From assembly GCF_003350295.1 (NCBI RefSeq), contig NZ_QLYY01000008.1:62001-126000 (forward strand): a stretch of 64,000 nt of DNA, read 5' to 3'. Positions 63,671 through 64,000 of the stretch are shown piece by piece. Under the pieces are notes generated by a model, which ran no database searches, was not told where the DNA came from, and worked only from the letters and a program-made list of their open reading frames with translations. How positions within the stretch are numbered: position 1 is the stretch's first letter; each line of letters opens with the position of its first letter. This DNA comes from Vibrio tetraodonis. GTDB lineage: Bacteria; Pseudomonadota; Gammaproteobacteria; Enterobacterales; Vibrionaceae. A program made the translations under genes and the position numbers.

Positions 63671-64000
63671 ATGAATGAATTAGCTGTAGAAAAACACGAT
63701 CACTTAACGAAAAGAAAGCGCTATAGAACAGAAATTTCTCGTGTATACCCTCTTGATATGAGAGGAAGTTTTCATGAGTTAGAGAGTTGTTTTCTTGGCA
63801 TTAGCCTAAGCAATCATCACTTCACCCCATTAAAGCTCGAAGCTGTCTTAAAGTGGGTATCTAAGAGATTTGACTCTTGCAGCTTGTTGGTCGGGGATAG
63901 TGTTCATCGCTTAAATCTTGCTCGTCACTCCTCTGGCTCAGAACAAGAGTGTTTAGAGCGAGCTTTGGTTATGGGTAGAGAATATATTGAACAGGCAGAG
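63671..64000 (+). CDS. tRNA-dependent cyclodipeptide synthase, N-terminal part (runs off window)
   Basis: ATG at 63671, with GAGG six bases before it, opens a frame that reaches the right edge (110 residues visible of about 230-250 usual). It shows CFLGISLSNHHFTPLKLEAV at 40-59 and LLVGDSVHRLNLA at 72-84. The GIS block with catalytic-type Ser45 and the following HRxN-like segment match CDPS enzymes such as AlbC (GISAGNSYF with Ser37). CDPSs join two aminoacyl-tRNAs into a cyclic dipeptide. Tailoring genes would be expected just to the right. Confidence 0.75.
   Translation, partial: MNELAVEKHDHLTKRKRYRTEISRVYPLDMRGSFHELESCFLGISLSNHHFTPLKLEAVLKWVSKRFDSCSLLVGDSVHRLNLARHSSGSEQECLERALVMGREYIEQAE

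Noticed and set aside
1..64000. tRNA or rRNA genes, transposases, integrases
   Set aside because: None was seen in reading both strands, so no clear attachment site or mobile element marks the island borders.

Overview
The window looks like chromosomal DNA of a marine Vibrio or close relative. The evidence is the malT-malP-malQ-glgB maltodextrin block followed by a dicarboxylate symporter, a short PutA with a neighbouring PutP, a chitin-binding secreted protein, a proVWX betaine transporter, and moderate GC with AT-rich accessory DNA. The genus is inferred from gene content; no marker RNA is present.

Layout. 1-9.6 kb: maltodextrin and glycogen metabolism (malT running off the left edge, malP, malQ, glgB). 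9.7-13.3 kb: a DAACS symporter and a secreted CBM5/12 protein. 13.5-19.2 kb: a tight seven-gene run (DedA membrane protein, ATP-grasp, DinB-like, NRDE, YHS, DoxX, PlsC-GNAT acyltransferase). 19.3-22.6 kb: small accessory genes (HAD phosphatase, GNAT, a broken carbon-nitrogen hydrolase, a FosA-type fosfomycin thiol transferase, a methyltransferase).

22.7-34.1 kb is the most unusual part: an AT-rich R-body (reb) island. It carries eleven full RebB-family ('killing trait') genes in two oppositely oriented arrays, a shortened RebB-like gene, and two copies of a second small family that always lies directly after a RebB-type gene. An AraC-type regulator, two related RimJ-type acetyltransferases, a membrane-anchored protein with a phage-virion/muramidase-like domain, a multi-pass membrane protein and several unrecognised small proteins are interspersed. 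The inferred picture is a contractile protein-ribbon toxin-delivery system with its own regulator and possibly its own modification and release genes. Next to it (34.9-42.1 kb) are an NfrB-like glycosyltransferase, an NfrA-like outer-membrane protein broken by a one-base frameshift, and a secreted protein whose C-terminus resembles the C80 (toxin autoprocessing) cysteine protease fold.

42.2-52.9 kb: pdxH, two paralogous periplasmic coiled-coil/PEGA proteins (one with an FGE-like domain that lacks the catalytic cysteines), then proline catabolism (AraC regulator, putA, a detached ALDH-like domain gene, putP). 53-57.1 kb: a CARB-like class A beta-lactamase divergent from an AmpR-like LysR regulator, two VOC proteins and another LysR gene. 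57.6-63.5 kb: proVWX, an Lrp/AsnC regulator, a DUF445 membrane protein and an MBL-fold hydrolase. The right edge cuts the start of a probable tRNA-dependent cyclodipeptide synthase gene.

No tRNA, rRNA, CRISPR array, transposase or integrase was seen. All assignments come from reading motifs; no database search was run.
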